A DNA stretch of 64,000 bases from positions 396,001 through 460,000 of the forward strand of contig CAUJGJ010000378.1 in assembly GCA_963170055.1 (NCBI GenBank), written 5' to 3'. This DNA comes from Halisarca cf. caerulea (lineage: Eukaryota; Porifera; Demospongiae; Chondrillida; Halisarcidae). The notes beneath the pieces are model-generated. The model had not been told where the DNA came from. It saw only the letters and a program-made list of their open reading frames with translations, and did no database searches. The position numbers and the translations under genes are program-made. Of the stretch, positions 22,946 through 35,806 are shown in pieces (positions within the stretch are counted from its first letter, which is position 1; each line of letters opens with the position of its first letter).

Positions 22946-24240
22946 TCTTGCTATCCTTGTATTACTGATGCTATTCTATTCAGATATCCTTGGACACAAT
23001 AGCCATGGAATTAAGCTGCAAGATGGAAGATTTAATTTAGTAGGATATAAATCTGTGCTTTCGTTTGAACCTATAGTTTTGTTAGCAAACGCCCGGATCT
23101 TTGCCACCACAATTTGGCATTTTTACTTCTTTTGGTATGATAAAGAAAACAAGGCATACGTAGCTTATCACCATTGTGTTATCCCTTTAACGATTCAGAT
23201 ACTAAGCATGTACTCTGCTGTAGATGTGGTAAAAAGGTGTTTTTAGAACATCTACTCATGTTCAAACAGAAAACAAGCCAACTTTTTGTAGGACCTCGAA
23301 GACGAGGCCATTTTATTTTATGTCCATAAATCAGACATAACATACCTGCGTCATTAGAATGCACATATCATCGTGCCCATAAGTGCAGTGTATACATTAT
23401 CTGCATGTGCACAGGTCACAGATAACTCACCTATTCAGCTAATGGCATGAAGCACATGTTTGCAGATCTACATGACATTGTTTAGTATCAGATACTCTAA
23501 AGAGTATGGTAAACTGTTATTTCAATATATCAATGCCATGAACATCCATGATGCCAATTTGTAATGTATGCAACATCAATGAGGAACCATGCATTTATGC
23601 CATGACTACATGGGATTGCATGAATTAATGGTATATTATCATCGGAATCAGATGCAATAGTGATCCATATATTATGATATTGATCTCATTTAGTCACACT
23701 ATCGAGTTCTGAATAATAGTTTTGCCCCCTCCACAAAGACATTGGAAGTTTCCACAGCAATGGGAAAAATGATTTATTTACAAAGAGAGTTTGCTGTGGT
23801 AGCCTAGCTGGTAACTGTAATTTCAACTGAGTATAAACAATAATTATTTTGTGTTCACAACAATTCATAGAGAAAGGTGCAAGCTGTAGATCCACAATCT
23901 GTCATGCATGATAATCTATAATTATAATTGCAGGTAATTACAGGCAATACAATGATTGAAACAATATAAATGTTTACAGGACAAGATTCAGCCTAGTATT
24001 TGACTATATATGGGAGTAGACTGGGAAGGCCTTCAACCAAATGAAGGCAGCTATATGAGGTACACCCAGTAACCATGGCAATCTACAATCACAGTCCAAA
24101 CATCCTGAATGGATAATTATGCGATAAATTATATGTTTAGCCTATAATAGACAGTGAATTACTACGCAAATTCTCACTCCCCTGCATGTATGCTGGCAAC
24201 AAGTTTGTAAGTCCTGATCAGATTTTGTAAACACTGATTC
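22946..24240. repeat. Flanking block A, copy 3
   Basis: Begins caacttcttgctatccttgt and ends gtaaacactgattc, matching 18711-19960 with more divergence and small indels than copy 2. It ends the tandem array. Confidence 0.9.
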
Positions 24241-24534
24241 ATTAGTATGAATAATTAAGCAGTCCTTTTTACTACCTTTAGAAAGCAGAAAAGTATAATC
24301 AAGACTGTAATGACTGTTTTAGACTAAAAAGAATGAAATTTGGTTCAGAAATATAACATAGAAAATATATTTAAATGGAAAGTATTAAGTAACATTGTAC
24401 TATAGTGTAGAAAGCACGCATAAGGAGTAGGAAATCACATCTTGTATTCAATATTCATGCAAATCATTCAATAGCATACTATATACTACTGGGGAAAAAA
24501 AGTTGACATGTTCACAATATATAATAAGAGAAGG
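24241..24534. other. Gene-free AT-rich sequence
   Basis: Nothing recognised. Confidence 0.5.
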
Positions 24535-25110
24535 TACGTCTTGAAGTCTTTGGTTTCACAAACATGAGGTGGGAGTGATCTCCACAATTTCAAAGCAGAA
24601 CCAGCATAACTAGCTGATATTTGTCCTAAAGAAGTTCTTACCAGAGGAAGGTTAATTTGAAGGGGCTGATGGAGCTAGTGTGGTAGTGGGAAGCTGGCAA
24701 TGAAGTAATCCGGGAGAGCTATGTAGGAGAATGACATTAGGCACTTAAACATCATAGTGGCAAGGTGGAGTTTTCTCGTGTAAACTAACTTAAAGGGTAA
24801 TTAAACCAAGTTCTCTATGAGCAGCAGAAGGAAAAGATGTAAGACTTAAGAAATAGGAGCAAAAGAGACCATGGGTACCAAGATAGTACACGAAGCATGC
24901 AGATTTAGATGACGAGTGACCTGCAGATCATGTTGATATGGTCAGATCAAGCTAGTGGGGTATATATCATTAACGAGAACACCAAGATACTTCAAGCAGC
25001 GGACCTGATTAACCATATTATGACCAACAGCATTATGAATCAAAATTAATCGTTTTTATAACTTTTTCTTGCAAGAGTCAATGAGTGTGGACTTAGTCCT
25101 CCATGAGGCA
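24535..25110 (-). pseudogene. Second LINE type, C-terminal relic
   Basis: Minus-strand translation shows a LINE-type end: VRCLKYLGVLVND near 24970-25010 and, near 24555-24640, RTSLGQISASYAGSALKLWR followed by SLPPHV. The pattern (S)G(A/S)xLWxSLPPxV is typical of the C-terminus of several LINE reverse transcriptase ORFs. Frames change and stops intervene. It is not one of the copies of the tandem LINE to the left. Confidence 0.7.
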
Positions 25111-28033
25111 GAGAATCAATTGGTATGCATCTTGGAGGTGGGCCTGCTGTTGTTTTCAATGCAAATCCACCAAACTGTCCAGCTGCAATGAGGTCCTTTT
25201 TCCCAAACAACTTGACCTCCCTTGAAGGATCTTGGCATCAGTTGACTGTCATAGCACCACTTGTTATTCTCCAGCGTTTTTGTCAAATGTGTCAAATGCA
25301 AAGTTAAGATATGTCCACTCTATTGAGGTGATAGCATCATTGATGACAACAGAAATGGAACTATTGCAAATGCTGTATGATTGCAACAACTGCAGAGGTT
25401 TAATCTGCAAATGAAACATAGCAATAAGATTATTATACAGATTTTTATGTTGGCTGATGAAGGTCTACGTGGTCGAAACATCATATTGATTTGGATTTGT
25501 CTATGCTACGTGATTGCTCAATCAGAATATTATGATCTACTTGTTAATAATATTCTCATTATAAATATGTTATAGCCATGCGAATCTAGATATTATTACG
25601 GAACTGTGCAATTAAAAAGGGAGTGCTAAATTATGTAAATTTAATGTACATGAGACGTATGTGCACTCTGTTGATTATTTGTATGCAACATTTAATAATA
25701 TGAGTATGAGTTGCATGGTTGCATGGGTGAGTAAGTTTGTGTTAATGTGTATTTAATAATATCATTATACATGTGTGTACATTTGTATGACATTAATATT
25801 GTTTATATATACTGTGTTAACGCTTTTGCATAGAGTTCTATATACGTTAAGATATGTTTGATTGCATGTAGGTGGAAGCAGTATGTAGTGGACAAACCTT
25901 TAGGTCTTATACCAGAAGTTTGCATTCACAGCGTCCTGCTTGTAATTGATTTTACCTTACACGCATGTGCAGCTAGAATAATCAACCACGTGCATCTCTG
26001 TCCGCCTGTCTCGTCTCGTGCTATTTCTATGTGTAATTGCTGAAGTCATGTATATAGTAGCTAATGGTTATGGTTCAACCTTGAACCTCACATAAAACAT
26101 TATATTACTGATAACAATGATGGCCATTCCGACCGTACATGCTCAACAAAGCCTTCTCTTCCTACCAGCACCACTGACTACACCTCAACACCTCCCTGTA
26201 TGCACCACAACCACTTCTGCATGTCCTTCTCTTGCATGTTTCAGCAGTGCCCGGTAGCTCGCTGGTCATTTCCTCCTCTCCTTAACTATCACCTGGTTGG
26301 TACCATGCACCTTGACACCTAACTGAGTGCTCCATGACTTTTTCTGGACGTCCTCCTCTAGCATGCTTGAGCAGTGCCTTAATGGTATCTCGCTGGTCGG
26401 TACCTCCTCTCCTTAAGCTATAGCTCCATCCTTGGCACAGCTTCAACCAGTCTGGCCTGGCCTCACATTACTTCTTTTCATCTTTTGCCAAGCCTCTTTG
26501 CCTTTAAGCTACTTCATTCAAGGTAGGCACTTTATTCTTTTGCCTTCACCTCACCTAGGCATTTAATTCCCCTTAAATAATTATTATGCAAGGCCTGATC
26601 GCAGGTACAGTCTGAATTGAATGTTTATTGTGCAACAGTGTCAGCCAGTGCTTCTTTTGTCAGATACAGATCATGAGTAGCATATTGGTCAACATCACGA
26701 CCACACAGACAGCACTTGTGTGGATGTACATGTCACAGAGGAGCTCCTACATAAGTCTAGTGGAGGTCAGCTGCAGTCTATATAATACATCATAATCAGT
26801 CATACGCAATCCATGCAAATGCTATGGGTAAGGCTTGGATCCAGGCGCCAAATTGCTTTGAACTAGCAGCCAGGTATTCAGGCCACAACATCCAAAAGGC
26901 ATTTAGCATAATAGGGGAACCTTCCTAATCCGCCACTCCAAGAGACACAATGTTTATGTTGCATGGATTAGCTGGAATTCTGGATTATTCAGAACCCATG
27001 TAATTAATGACTGAACATTCACTATTATTATGGAATCGATTAAAACTATTGATCAGGTTGGAGTGCAATTTGCATGGTTGGTTTCAGGAATAAAAAGAAT
27101 TCTGGTTTATTCAGAAGTCGGTTTAGTAAGGTTTCACCGTATATAACTGTGCATGAACCAATACATCAAGTTGCCTTTAAGTTTGTAGTAGGCCCATTAT
27201 ATTTAATAGAAATTATTTAGTTTGATGAAACTCAATGCTCTGTTTCTGAATAACGTAATGTCTTGCTACAATCTTCGTGAGCTTGCCCCCTACTTCCAAT
27301 AAAATCTTGCATGTGAGCTCTTCCACGCATGACTTACATCGTTACGGTGCTTCTATTTTAAGGTGGGAAGCTACTGTGCAGGTTTGCTTCCTGTGCAAAT
27401 TAGTCAGTTTTGTCATAAATTGCCATGACAATTATGCATCACTACAATGGCACTAACTATCGGCCATATATATAAATAAATATATATATATATATATAGC
27501 GCGCGCAGTACACTGTGCCAGATATATAGCCAGATCTTGCTTTACATAATTTGGAATTGTTGCATTGTTATCTGACTTCCAAAGTGAGCACTTTTGACAA
27601 AATGCCATTTTACAGAGATTAATTGGGCCTATTTAGTGCAGCAGAATCAAATGAATGTTGGATTGAAAGTTACCCGGTTACTCGATTATAGAGGTCAGTT
27701 TGTGTAGTGAAAGGGTCGGCACCAGAATACTGGCCAGTTTAGGTGATTGACTGCCGGTTTATGTAGGTGTCAGCTTATAGGCAGGCTCCACAACTCAATA
27801 ATTGCTAGTTAACAAGCTCATGCATCTAGAATAGATCAACACATAATGTTAATCAATTACAACATCACAATGTCAAGTATAGATTCAATACGATTTGAAT
27901 TGTCTAGTAACTTAGTTTACCGCTTATGTCTAATTAGGTGATCTTACATTATTGCTTTGTGTCATGATGTTGGCTTTTGAGCAACTTAAGAATCACTGAG
28001 TTATGCATGACTCTTCATCTGATTGATACCTTG
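25111..28033. other. Long gene-free interval with two minor repeats
   Basis: No convincing gene is seen over nearly 3 kb. Two small features: a diverged direct duplication at about 26221-26290 and 26346-26415 (tgtccttctcttgcatg / cgtcctcctctagcatg, each followed by a gctcgctggtc- or tctcgctggtc-type string), and a TA run followed by gcgcgc near 27476-27506. Confidence 0.5.
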
Positions 28034-28468
28034 TCAGAACGAATAATCCACGTAATAAGAATATTCTATCTTGTTGCTCAGCCTCTCCACATCTTTGCTG
28101 CATGGTGTGAGGATGTCCACTCTATAATCGTCGGTCATGACATCATCATCGCCTTCAAGTAGACCTGTATCTCGATCCCAAATTTGAATGTGGAAATGAG
28201 ACCATTGCCCGTTCCCAAAAGACAACTCCTGATTCCACACTGGGAGAATTTCCCCATCCTTTACATCAGTGTACCTAGTTTCATGGGAACCATCCAGTTT
28301 GTATGCAACGACTGTGGCGTATGGGTCAGGTAAATCAACCCCTATGCCAACCCCATCAGTTTCTGGAAGGTTGTAGGCTTTGATCACTGTGATTCTTAAT
28401 CCTCCGGGAACATGGCTGCTCACTCTAGCATCCAAAGGTGCACTTAACATAGACAGTGCTATGAACAT
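28034..28468 (-). CDS. Small secreted C2-domain protein
   Basis: A 144-codon single-exon frame starting at the ATG at 28468; an in-frame TAG lies 12 codons further upstream of it. Residues 1-14 (MFIALSMLSAPLDA) look like a short signal peptide. Most of the rest is one C2 domain: GLRITVIKAYNLP (beta 1), the calcium-loop residues DLPDPYATV, PVWNQELSFG, and WDRDTGLLEGDDDVMTD, in which several Asp residues expected to bind calcium are present. C2 domains bind phospholipid membranes or calcium; the loop pattern resembles secreted or perforin-type C2 domains more than synaptotagmin. It is the only likely ordinary host gene outside mobile elements in the left half. Further exons are possible. Confidence 0.65.
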   Translation of the reverse strand: MFIALSMLSAPLDARVSSHVPGGLRITVIKAYNLPETDGVGIGVDLPDPYATVVAYKLDGSHETRYTDVKDGEILPVWNQELSFGNGQWSHFHIQIWDRDTGLLEGDDDVMTDDYRVDILTPCSKDVERLSNKIEYSYYVDYSF

Positions 28469-29884
28469 TGCAGTCAAAGACTCTATGCATAAAGCAAAAT
28501 TAGACTACGTATACAAACTGAATATGAAGTTTACTTTTGACTGTCATCTTTCAATGGACACTCTTACTTTTTGCGGAAAACATTGCTGGGATAAGAGGCA
28601 GTAAAATGTGCTTCTGAATCAGCCTTTTACTCTGTCAGTCTGAGATCTTCTTGTGATGATTTTTGTGATGCAAATCAGCAGCTGCAGTCAATGGGCAAAA
28701 GTTAGCTGACCTGATTTATACACAAAACCATAAATTTATACCCTTTAAGTTAGCACCTGTATGGCTACTGTAACAATACTTGTTGGTATATAATCACAAT
28801 ATCAGACTGAATGATATGCGGGAGGTTCAAGTTATGAAAGTAATTTAATATTAAGTAAGATATCATTCATTCTACATCAACACCCATGCAGAAGAATAAA
28901 ATTGGGCCAGGGTCAACTAAAGATGGCGTTTGTAAAAGGCAAGGGTTCCTGGCAAGTGTTGCAATGAACTCCTCCTTTCTTGAATGCACAGACAAATTGA
29001 ATGAAAGCCCTTTCCATGCACAAGCAGGATTTTGTTTTCTGCTTGCTGCTTTCCCTATACTGAAACTTATGAAACAATGTTACAGTAAGTATGAGATTAT
29101 CTTTGTCCTTATAATGTGGTATAAATAAACCTAATTTTAAACATTTAGCATTAATGTACTATCCTGCATTTAATCAATTAGCAGTTACTTTTGCTGCTGT
29201 TGTTCTTTCAAAGTGTCTATTAGTAGGAAATGAATCATAATACAGTTACTGTTAGTAGTATTTTTGTACTGCATGCATGGCTAGCTTTATAGACTAAGTA
29301 TTATTATAATATAGCCTGTACATGACTATAAGCTTGTACAGTTTAAAATTCTACCCGGTGGCAGCTTTTGGCCAAGAATAGATATTTTCAACTCCAATTG
29401 AGGCTCTATTTCAAGACTTAAGAACACATTTATAGCAAACAGAGCTACTTGGAAACACGTGCACTACAGGATATGTATTGACCTTTTTCAATCAGAGTGA
29501 CGTACATTTCAGTAGATCACCAAAAATTATCAAATCCTGTCTTCCTTAGCAGTCTCATTGTTACATTAATAATGAAGCTCAATATGTCATGTTACAAGGA
29601 CGAAAACATAAACATCTTACAATTCAATTGTTAACATTAGAAAAGAAGTGATAGGATTTCTGATTTAAACGTTCAGGACATTCGTCCATATAGCAATGCT
29701 CACAGAAGGAATGTTCTAGTTGTCAAGCAGTCGTCATTAATCGCAAACAACGTAACTTCAAACCAACATACTTATCACTAAATTTAAGCAAACCGCATAT
29801 TGTTTGAACACACTTAGACATTTCTGGCACTAGCTAGTACACTATCTTGCTGGAATGGTAGTCTGCATGTGTTGAGTAGCACTA
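28469..29884. other. Gene-free interval
   Basis: A short open frame at 28886-29128 has no recognisable features, and I leave it out as a gene. Otherwise AT-rich with no obvious repeats. Confidence 0.45.
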
Positions 29885-30893
29885 AGCCCAAATTCAATGG
29901 TAAGCCCTAGAGCTATCTTTGAGGCTGAGAGGACGCCTTGACAGTTAGTGGAGACACAAGGTGCTGTCTTTACCCACTACCAGTGAAGCCCTGAGGGAGG
30001 TCACGCCTTAATTCGATCCTGTACAGTGATAAGTAGCACAGAAGGTACATGTGGTGAGTACAGAATAATGTTTTACTGTAGTAAAACAATAATTGCAATA
30101 TAATATATCATGCAGAAATAAATGAATTTATTTACAGCTGACTGAGGTATACAAAAGTAGATAATAATATTGTAGTACTGTTACTGATACAGTAGTTATC
30201 AATTATATCGAAAAAGCAATGTTCCATGCTGTAGTGGATGTGGTGATGTCTGTGTAACTTGATCATAGCAACGTCCCATAAGATTTTGAGCAGAACTGTA
30301 GAAAACAGGGAAGCAAATAACAAAGGTAATCATTATGCGACGGTCATTATCATCTCTTTGAAATGCCCCAACATTATATCTGCTATTAAAGATACAAGAT
30401 CGGGTCAGATGACCACAAACCTAAGGTTACAATGCATTGGATTCTTATCATTTATTGTGGTATGTTCACTGGTATATAATGACAGGGGATGTGGCTAGTA
30501 TGGAGGAGTGTGAGGGTAAACAAATTGCTACACAGTAATCACAGGTCAAGAAGTGGACCAGGTTCTATGTTGTTACTCCTATTGGAAAGAAAAGTAACAT
30601 GGGCCCATGGTTCAAAAGTATGCATCTGCCAGCTATACTAGACATCGTCATGGCATAATGTATACATGGGGATAGCTAACTGGTGATTGATTTTTCACAT
30701 GACAAGTTCCACTAAACATGCTAAAGAGCACACTATGATAATACCATGTCGCCACTAGCTCAACAACCGTTTTGGTGTACAAAACAGACTGCCAGTTCAG
30801 GGGGGTAGGGATAAATTTCTAAAGGGGTTTTCCAATCAAAATAACACATTGTGCATGTGCCATTGCGTGTATCCCTTGCATGCTCCAAATGTC
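29885..30893. repeat. Segmental duplication, copy X, left part
   Basis: Matches 55365-57058. Shared landmarks are cactaagcccaaatt, tagtggagacacaagg, catgctgtagtg, gggaagcaaataacaaaggt, tcattatgcgacggtcatta and gggcccatggttc-type text. This copy has only one unit of the 39-bp motif that is expanded to about 18 units in the other copy. No gene is evident. Confidence 0.93.
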
Positions 30894-32715
30894 CGATATG
30901 TAGGCAAATGGTACCCTACTAGGTGTCTCTAAAACACATTCAGTGCAGTGATGTATTCAGTATAGGAGGGGGTTAAAGTTAGGGATGTGTGGGGGTATAC
31001 CCGCCCAGGAAAGATTTGACTTATTTAGTTATATGAGGTGGTAATTCAGGCCTTTTAAGACCATCAGTGAAGGCCTATAACAGTTGTTTCTGACACTCAA
31101 GTTAGGGCTTCTCTACAGATTCATATACTGCTGGAGAGTTTGGGGTGGAAGCTTCCTCTACCTCACTGGATAGATCGAACTGTGGAACTATAAAATCCAA
31201 CCAGTCCAGTAGTTGTAGTAGTAGTAGTTGGAGTATGTATGGTAGTAGTGTAGTAGTAGAATGGGTAAGAATGCAAGCGTCGAGCATTGTGACATCATAA
31301 TTTATGGCATAAATGGCTTCCTCGCGTTGCGTGTGTAAATTCAGAAGCTTGACAAGCAACAGATAGCAGGAGGATTACAAGATCGAATTCCTGAGAATAT
31401 AGAACATAGGTATATATATTAAGCAAATTGAGGTAATAATTATGATACAATCCAATTGTTTAATATTATTATTCTGTAATAAAAATAATAATAATAATTT
31501 CTTATTTTGACTGGGTGGCCATTAGCCTGAGACTACTACTAAGGCCCCCAGTATCCCACACACTCACTCACACACACAATCAACTTAAATCAAATTCAAA
31601 TTGTTTGGTGGCTGCAGTAGGTCATCTTCTTAGCTGTCCCAGGCTGGTGGCAGGGGGGTGCAGGGAAAAAAAAACTCCAAATGGCACACAGGTGGAGTGG
31701 TGCCTTCTGTCCAATGCTTGACTGACTTCAGTGCTAACCTACTGAGCCACCAGCACCCCCCTGTTCCTGCTCTGAAAGTGTTCTGGACAGATGATTACAC
31801 TTAAGCATTTTCTCCAGGAGGATTTTCCAGAAAACAGTGGAAAACTCTAGATCTCTGTCTGTGCCCATGCAGTTGCTGTAGCAATACTGCCCCAATATGC
31901 ATGCCATCCTCTACATCCCCAAACACAAAGCAGGGGGTTGGTAGTCACGCGTAGCCCAGGCCACATTCTCCCCTCCTTTATTTGGGACTGACGTCGCTGG
32001 AAGACGAAACGTCAGTCTTTGAAAATGGCCGAGCTGGAATGGGTCAGCTATGTAAGACCAGGGGGTTGGCGCTGTAAATTATAGAGAACATGGCTGTTAT
32101 ACAATGTATTGTACAACATCTATATATGACATCGCATGATATGGCATCCAGTATACATCCACTGCAAAAATAGTATATTATAAAATAGGGTAATTTGGGA
32201 CATGGGGCAATTCAAGACAGCGGGTCAAAAGCAGTGTCAATCCCGAGGGATACACATATTTCTTGTTAGTACTGTCTCGGAGGTGGGAGTCCAGCAATAG
32301 CAAGTATGACTAGACAGCTTTATCATAGCAGAAGTAAATTGAAGGCCCTGTTCTGGATTACTCCACTTTACCCTATACTTAATGATTACCGCGTATCCTG
32401 ACTGCATAAGCAGACAAGAAGGGGACGAATATAGACCACTCTTGTGAAGCAAAGACCATGTACTGCCCACTTAGACTACTTTGCTGTCTTTGGCTACTGT
32501 GAGATTGTTACAAACGTCCACTTGCCATGGAAATCTCGCTTTGCCAATACCTTTCTCTATTTGCTACAACAGGGCTGCAGCAACAGAAGACGACTTGCCT
32601 TTCACCTCCACCAGACCTCATGTTTACAAGACCGTCATATGGCAAGCATGTGATTCAGGATGATCCATGGTCCTTAATCCGTGATCTGTGATCCATGTTT
32701 TACAATATCCCTGTC
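30894..32715. repeat. 1.8 kb present only in duplication copy X
   Basis: The other copy runs from about 57058 to 57087 where this copy has 1.8 kb, so this is an insertion here or a deletion there. Within it, about 31938-32066 resembles a short element also seen near 13130 and 2250 (gtagtcacgcgtagcc at one end, gggtcagctatgtaagacc at the other). About 31500-31765 is low-complexity sequence whose minus strand contains tggctcagtaggttag, a string matching an RNA polymerase III A box. No matching B box is seen, so a SINE is only a possibility. Confidence 0.5.
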
Positions 32716-33760
32716 TGAACTATGTTCACAACTTAGTCTCACTATCAGAGACTTTCCTCTCCCAATTTTAATGAATTGATTGAATTATTAACTGTATGTC
32801 TGATGTTATTAAGCATATGTGTTCTTTATACACTTTGTACAGTTTCCGTATGCTCCTTTGTTTGCAGCTGTTACGTACGTACTGCTGTTACAGGTTTGGA
32901 TCCCTACTCTATAGTGGCCTTATAGCTTAAGTTGGCAAAAGGCTTTACCTGATCACAAACTTCTATGAAACTACATATACCCCATGCCATTCCTTTAATT
33001 AGGCTATCAAATCAGAATGTATAGCATGTCATTATCACAACCCACAATTCCTTACTTGAGTGGTCACATGGCACAAAGTCTCAGACTGGATTTTCTAACT
33101 GTTTTCAGAGCATTTCTCAGCATAATTTTCAAAAGATTGTTTGTTTTAGTTCTAATAATAAGCTGCACCAATTTTATGGGATAGATCTATGCCCAAATTG
33201 TCACTCACATCATAAGACTACCAACATCTGCAAAACATGTGATGCCCAATACAGCCTAATTTAGCCATTTGATGCCCTATGACAATTATCTGGAGACTGC
33301 ATAGAATTATAAATTAAATGTTAATTTACAATTTTATCTGTATGAGTTATTCAGTAATTCCTCTGGAACCTTTGATGGTATAATGGTGCATAAACAAGCC
33401 GCATGTGTCAGTCAGTTTGCTTGATTCAGAGCACCACATGCTTTGGAAGCCCTTCAAGAGTAATTGGACAGTTATTGTTATGAGTCTGTTGAACTAATCT
33501 GACAATTACATTCAGTCTACATTCTCAATTACTATTATAATAAATGTTATCAACCAATCATAACAACTTTGGGAATCGTGGTCAAAACATTTTGATTGGA
33601 AACAATAAAATTCATGGGACAAGATTCAAACAGATTGTGTTTCAATTAAGTTGTGATACTCATAATTGATGTATTAGTTCCTGTTGGCAACTAAGAACAA
33701 AACAACTAGTGTGTGATGGATGGTTTGATTATAAAACAGTTCCTATGCATGATTTTCTAT
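32716..33760. repeat. Segmental duplication, copy X, right part (empty LINE site)
   Basis: Matches 57087-57697 plus 58510-58945. Landmarks: gaactatgttcacaact, ctctatagtggcct, tctatgaaactata, acaattatctggagactgca, gttcctgttggcaactaaga. At about 33298-33312 (gcatagaattataaattaa) the sequence runs straight through, where the other copy has an 812-bp LINE insertion, so this copy preserves the empty site. Confidence 0.94.
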
Positions 33761-34640
33761 CTCTTGAAACTCACTTCTTGGAGACTTGTCAAATCAGGAT
33801 GTGTTGCAATGGTTTATATTGCATTGCAGATCTAGAGTACATATTAAAATTCAGAATTGCAGCTAATGCATACATTATCACAATGGTAAAGCCACATGCA
33901 GAGTGATTTATTATTATATTTAGTCCTGCCAATATCAGATTTACAACGTATGTGTGGAATTCCACTGTACGTCTTCCATAGGATTTGAGTGTTACATGAA
34001 GAGGTAACCACTGAATTACATAATAATAATATGTGTTCAGTATATGTATCCAGTATACCTTTAGTATTATCACAATGAGTAATTTCTCCACCATAATCGA
34101 CACACAAAAGTTTTCTAAGAGTCACTCCATAGTCTGACAGCCTCTGAATCTAAGATTTTTGCAAGCTTCATGAATGTCGGGTTATAGAGTCTGACAAGTT
34201 CCACTGTATACAGGTTGTTTTTAACTGTCTGTTGCTTGTTTGGATTGTATATAGACGGTGCTAGTTTTCTACGTCATCAACTAGCAACTGTTCTTAATGC
34301 ATCATCGAGCGTCTTTCAGATGTTGTTGGAAATTTTACCTATCAACAGAATGGGAAAGGAAGGCGACTTTTGTGATGTTGCGCCTACATACCGTAAAGTG
34401 TCATGGAAATGGCAGTTTTGTCGAGAGAGAAGATAAAGTCGCTTATATAGCCGGACCCCCAAATACATTCGAATCTCGACAAATCTTAAAAATCTGATGT
34501 TTCAGTTTGTAGAAATTGTTGCAGACAGTGTGCTACATGCAAGCAGTTTCTCGTAATTTGACCATTATGCTATATTTTGGCCATTTCAAGGGTGAAAAAA
34601 CATGACTGTTCTGTTATAACTCTCTTACAGAAGATTTTAA
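33761..34640. other. Gene-free interval
   Basis: Short frames on both strands lack any recognisable domain. Nothing else is seen. Confidence 0.5.
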
Positions 34641-34785
34641 CCTATATCAATTAATCAATCAATCAATGATCAATTAATCAATCAATCAATCAATCAATTT
34701 CAGTGCATCATGCCATCTAAGGCACTAGGACGTAGTGTACTCCCATGCAGCACTATACATACCATACAATGATTCAGTCAAAATA
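34641..34785 (-). repeat. (ATCA)n tract, possible LINE 3' tail
   Basis: About 34648-34698 is a tetranucleotide run (atcaatcaatca). The adjoining 34699-34785, read on the minus strand, ends cctagtgccttagatggcatg followed by this run. A unique end followed by a short tandem tail is the usual look of a LINE 3' terminus; the LINE family is not identified. Confidence 0.45.
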
Positions 34786-35590
34786 AAACACTGCACACGG
34801 TAACCTTGTAGTATAATTGTGATAATCTGCCATTTGACTCAAAAACTTGCTATTTCTTTTCTAAATCCCCAACCCTAAAAGGAGCTGAATGTATACCACC
34901 AGTAATAGTATTCCCTATACGTCAGGAATGGCTTCTGAATCACCAATACCTTTAAGAACAGCGAGAACTTCTTGTCCAATGCTAGCATCAGGATCGAGGG
35001 AGAGAGTCAAGTTCTTTCTTGATGCCGGTGTAGTAACTGTCCATTCCTAAATGAATGATGGTTAAAGCCATAACAAATGGTTCAGATTCTGGTCCCAACA
35101 ATCCCAGAACTGTAATAAGTGTGTCAAGACCAGCATCAACATAACCAATAACAGTGTGTTGTTGGAGGTCCTCGTATATGTAGTTAATACCAAATGCTGT
35201 CCCTACTATGTCTTCAAATACCTCTCTGACTTCTCCAATTGTCGATAGAAGCTCTGATCCCTCTCCAGCAATCGGTTGACCAGTATCTTTCTCAACTACT
35301 TGACCAATTTTTTCACTATAACCCGACTAACTGCTTTGTTAGCAATCTTTCCAAAAGCTTTCCTGGCTGCCTTGTATATCTTCTGATTTAATGCACTCAA
35401 TTCCTCGAGTCCATGGAGGATTTAAGCCAGGTTGATGGAACCATGCAAGATATCTCCCCTTTCAAATGCTTCAACTGTTCCTTTGATACCCATGGCTGTC
35501 CTATAGATGGCCAGACCTCTTTTTATCTTCGAATCCCTGCTGTTTCTTTCCCTTGTTGTTATAGATTTTGATTAATATCATTGATTAAAA
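34786..35590 (-). pseudogene. RTX-family gene relic, N-terminal region (copy X)
   Basis: Minus-strand translation gives long coding-like blocks in changing frames: RGLAIYRTAMGIKGTVEAFE and ALNQKIYKAARKAFGKIANK near 35330-35520, VEKDTGQPIAGEGSELL to DAGLDTLITVLGLLGP near 35060-35300, and DPDASIGQEVLAVLKGIG near 34940-35000. A stop interrupts the first block and at least two frameshifts separate the rest. The last block is homologous to 55270-55350, just upstream of another RTX fragment, which is why I place it in that family. The mostly alpha-helical, alanine-rich sequence has no domain I recognise. Function unknown; not functional as it stands. Confidence 0.6.
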
Positions 35591-35627
35591 CCACTACAGA
35601 GATTCAAATCTGCAAATGAAGCATAGC

Positions 35628-35631
<4 letters not shown>

Positions 35632-35695
<64 letters not shown>

Positions 35696-35719
35696 ATATA
35701 TATATATATATGTATAATA

Positions 35720-35805
<86 letters not shown>
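35632..35805. repeat. (TA)n microsatellite, left of a LINE relic
   Basis: About 170 bp of TA dinucleotide with minor interruptions. The LINE relic starts immediately to its right, and a longer TA array follows that relic. Confidence 0.99.

Positions 35806-35806
<1 letters not shown>

Noticed and set aside
28886..29128. 80-residue plus-strand frame as a gene
   Set aside because: No homology-like motifs, splice context or promoter; length is within chance for this composition.
31500..31770. tRNA-derived SINE on the minus strand
   Set aside because: An A-box-like string (tggctcagtagg) is present, but no B box lies at the proper distance and no tail or target duplication is seen.
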